5,942 bases of DNA from assembly GCA_021639925.1 (NCBI GenBank), contig JAJXEL010000070.1:4281-10222 (forward strand), given 5' to 3'. Positions 4,707-5,942 of the stretch are shown here, in pieces. This DNA is from Alphaproteobacteria bacterium (GTDB taxonomy: Bacteria > Pseudomonadota > Alphaproteobacteria > CAAGCB01 > CAG-977). Below the pieces are notes generated by a model. That model saw nothing but the letters and a program-made list of their open reading frames with translations. It had not been told where the DNA came from and did no database searches. The position numbers and the translations under genes were made by a program. Each line of letters starts with the position of its first letter. Positions within the stretch are counted from its first letter, which is position 1.

Positions 4707-5942
4707 ATGTACGCTTTTTATAAAAAACATGAATATCTTTTCATCGCCGTTTTTATTCTGATTTCGCAGCTGGCCGTTCTGCCCGAACTGGGCGACCGTT
4801 ACCCGGACACGGACAATTATACGCACGCCCGCCGCGCGCTGGATTTGATTCTAAGCCGGAACTGGGCGGAAACCCCGTATATGCACACGAATTACCCGTT
4901 CGGCGAAATTTTGCATTTTACGCGTATTACAGATATTTTCTGGTTGTTTTTTTCTCTGCCCGCCTTTTTGTTTTTCCCGTTGAAAGAAGCCGTTTTCTGG
5001 GGCGGTTATATTTTCCAGACCGGCGTTTTGGTTTTATCCGCCCTGGCTTTGGTCTGGGGATTAAAACCCGTTGCCGGGCCGGTGTTAAGGCTGATCGGCG
5101 TTTGTCTGTTTTTTGTACAGCCTTCCGTTACCGAAACATACATTTTAATTAAGCCGGATCATCATGCCTTAACGGCTTTTTTCGTTTTCGTCATGACGGG
5201 CGGACTGATCCGTTATCTGTATTCTCAAAACGCAAAATATCTGCGCGTCGCCGGAATCGGCGCCGGATTCTGCCTGTGGACGTCAATCGAAGGAATACTG
5301 GTGTCTTACGGGCTGTTGGCCGCTTTGGTTCTGTTATTTTTAATGAACAAAACGACAGCCAAAAACTGCGCTGTTTTTTATTTTTACTATTTTATCAGTT
5401 CTTTTATCTTTCTGGCCGTCAACCCGCCGTTTGAAGGATTCTTTTTTCCTGATAACGGGCGGTTGTCCTTTTTGCTGGTTGTCGTTATCGGTTTTACCGC
5501 TGCGGCGATGATTATCCTTTCCCTGCTGGAAGACAAAAGCCTGCTGACGTCGTTTTGGCGCAAAGCGGCCGCGACAGCACTGAACGCCGCGGTGTTCGCG
5601 GGGATTTTGTTTTTGTTTTTTCCTCCCGCCGTTGTTTTTGATCCCTATTTTCCGCCGTTTATCCGGGAAATATGGGCAAAAGACATCGTTGAGCTGCAAC
5701 CCAGCATTCAAAGACCGGCCTTGTTTTTCCTGGGCAGCATGCCGTCTGTTTTGGGAATTGTCATCGGCCTTTGTATTTTCAAATTCTGTTCTGAAAAACA
5801 GCGCGGCATTTTGATTTTAACAATAATCCCGTTGCTGTTTTTAACGGGGCTGTCATTTACGGCTGTCCGGTATTCCCGCATTTCTTCGTTATTTACGCCG
5901 TATATTTTCGTTATCGCTTTTTCCCTGCGCGCCGGGCGGAAA
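4707..5942 (+). CDS. Polytopic membrane protein, probable GT-C-fold glycosyltransferase-like (3' end off window)
   Basis: An uninterrupted frame of 412 codons runs from ATG 4707 to the window edge. AAAGGA (4691-4696) is a ribosome site 10 bases upstream. The protein is very hydrophobic, with roughly 11 predicted membrane segments, the first at ~11-28. The first large loop holds P-D-T-D-N-Y (D34, D36), then W53, and P-F-G-E-I-L-H-F-T-R-I-T-D (64-76; H70, R73, D76). Further motifs are K-P-D-H-H-A (D151, H152, H153), W-T-S-I-E-G (191-196) and a late R-Y-S-R (388-391). An acidic D-x-D in the first periplasmic loop plus a later D-H-H is the layout of GT-C enzymes such as STT3 oligosaccharyltransferases. 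From memory the motif order fits a family of uncharacterised alphaproteobacterial GT-C-like proteins (roughly 600 aa). Substrate (lipid-linked sugar, lipid A, glycan) is not predictable. A transporter is less likely but not excluded. Confidence 0.85.
   Translation, partial: MYAFYKKHEYLFIAVFILISQLAVLPELGDRYPDTDNYTHARRALDLILSRNWAETPYMHTNYPFGEILHFTRITDIFWLFFSLPAFLFFPLKEAVFWGGYIFQTGVLVLSALALVWGLKPVAGPVLRLIGVCLFFVQPSVTETYILIKPDHHALTAFFVFVMTGGLIRYLYSQNAKYLRVAGIGAGFCLWTSIEGILVSYGLLAALVLLFLMNKTTAKNCAVFYFYYFISSFIFLAVNPPFEGFFFPDNGRLSFLLVVVIGFTAAAMIILSLLEDKSLLTSFWRKAAATALNAAVFAGILFLFFPPAVVFDPYFPPFIREIWAKDIVELQPSIQRPALFFLGSMPSVLGIVIGLCIFKFCSEKQRGILILTIIPLLFLTGLSFTAVRYSRISSLFTPYIFVIAFSLRAGRK

Noticed and set aside
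4413..4826. A 137-codon minus-strand frame spanning the tldD end and the next gene's start
   Set aside because: It crosses two well-supported plus-strand genes and the promoter between them, and has no recognisable domain.
5340..5711. A 123-codon minus-strand frame opposite the last gene
   Set aside because: Its Lys/Arg/Gln-rich composition is the mirror of the hydrophobic Phe/Leu-rich membrane protein. The plus frame is open for 412 codons with coherent motifs.
1..5942. CRISPR arrays, tRNA or rRNA genes, insertion sequences, phage or defence genes
   Set aside because: I looked on both strands and found no spaced direct repeats, cloverleaf-like stretches, transposase motifs or defence domains.

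Overview
The window (about 50% G+C, no mobile elements) looks like ordinary chromosome from an alphaproteobacterium. The MarR-like regulator directly after pmbA and the polytopic membrane protein with D-x-D and D-H-H motifs both resemble, from memory, families I associate with Alphaproteobacteria. An uncultured lineage is possible. I cannot place it below class.

Left to right: the 3' end of pmbA (tldE, runs off the left edge) is followed after one base by a small MarR-family regulator. This pair converges with zero spacing on apt (adenine phosphoribosyltransferase, minus strand). A 161-bp gap with a weak terminator candidate and a weak apt promoter candidate separates apt from motA-motB, a two-gene stator operon on the minus strand. 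A 111-bp AT-rich divergent region, carrying a 9-bp inverted repeat, separates motA from tldD (plus strand). After tldD comes a good sigma-70-type promoter and a long membrane-protein gene that is still open at the right edge. That last gene starts at 4707 and covers the final 1.2 kb.

Functionally the window combines the two partners of the TldD/TldE (PmbA) metalloprotease at either end of about 4.6 kb, purine salvage (apt), flagellar torque generation (motAB), and a probable GT-C-fold glycosyltransferase-like membrane protein. These are unrelated housekeeping and motility functions rather than one pathway. I see no defence system, CRISPR array, tRNA, rRNA, insertion sequence or phage gene. 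The points most worth a second look are the GT-C-like protein, the odd first 80 bases of the pmbA fragment, and the divergent motA/tldD control region.
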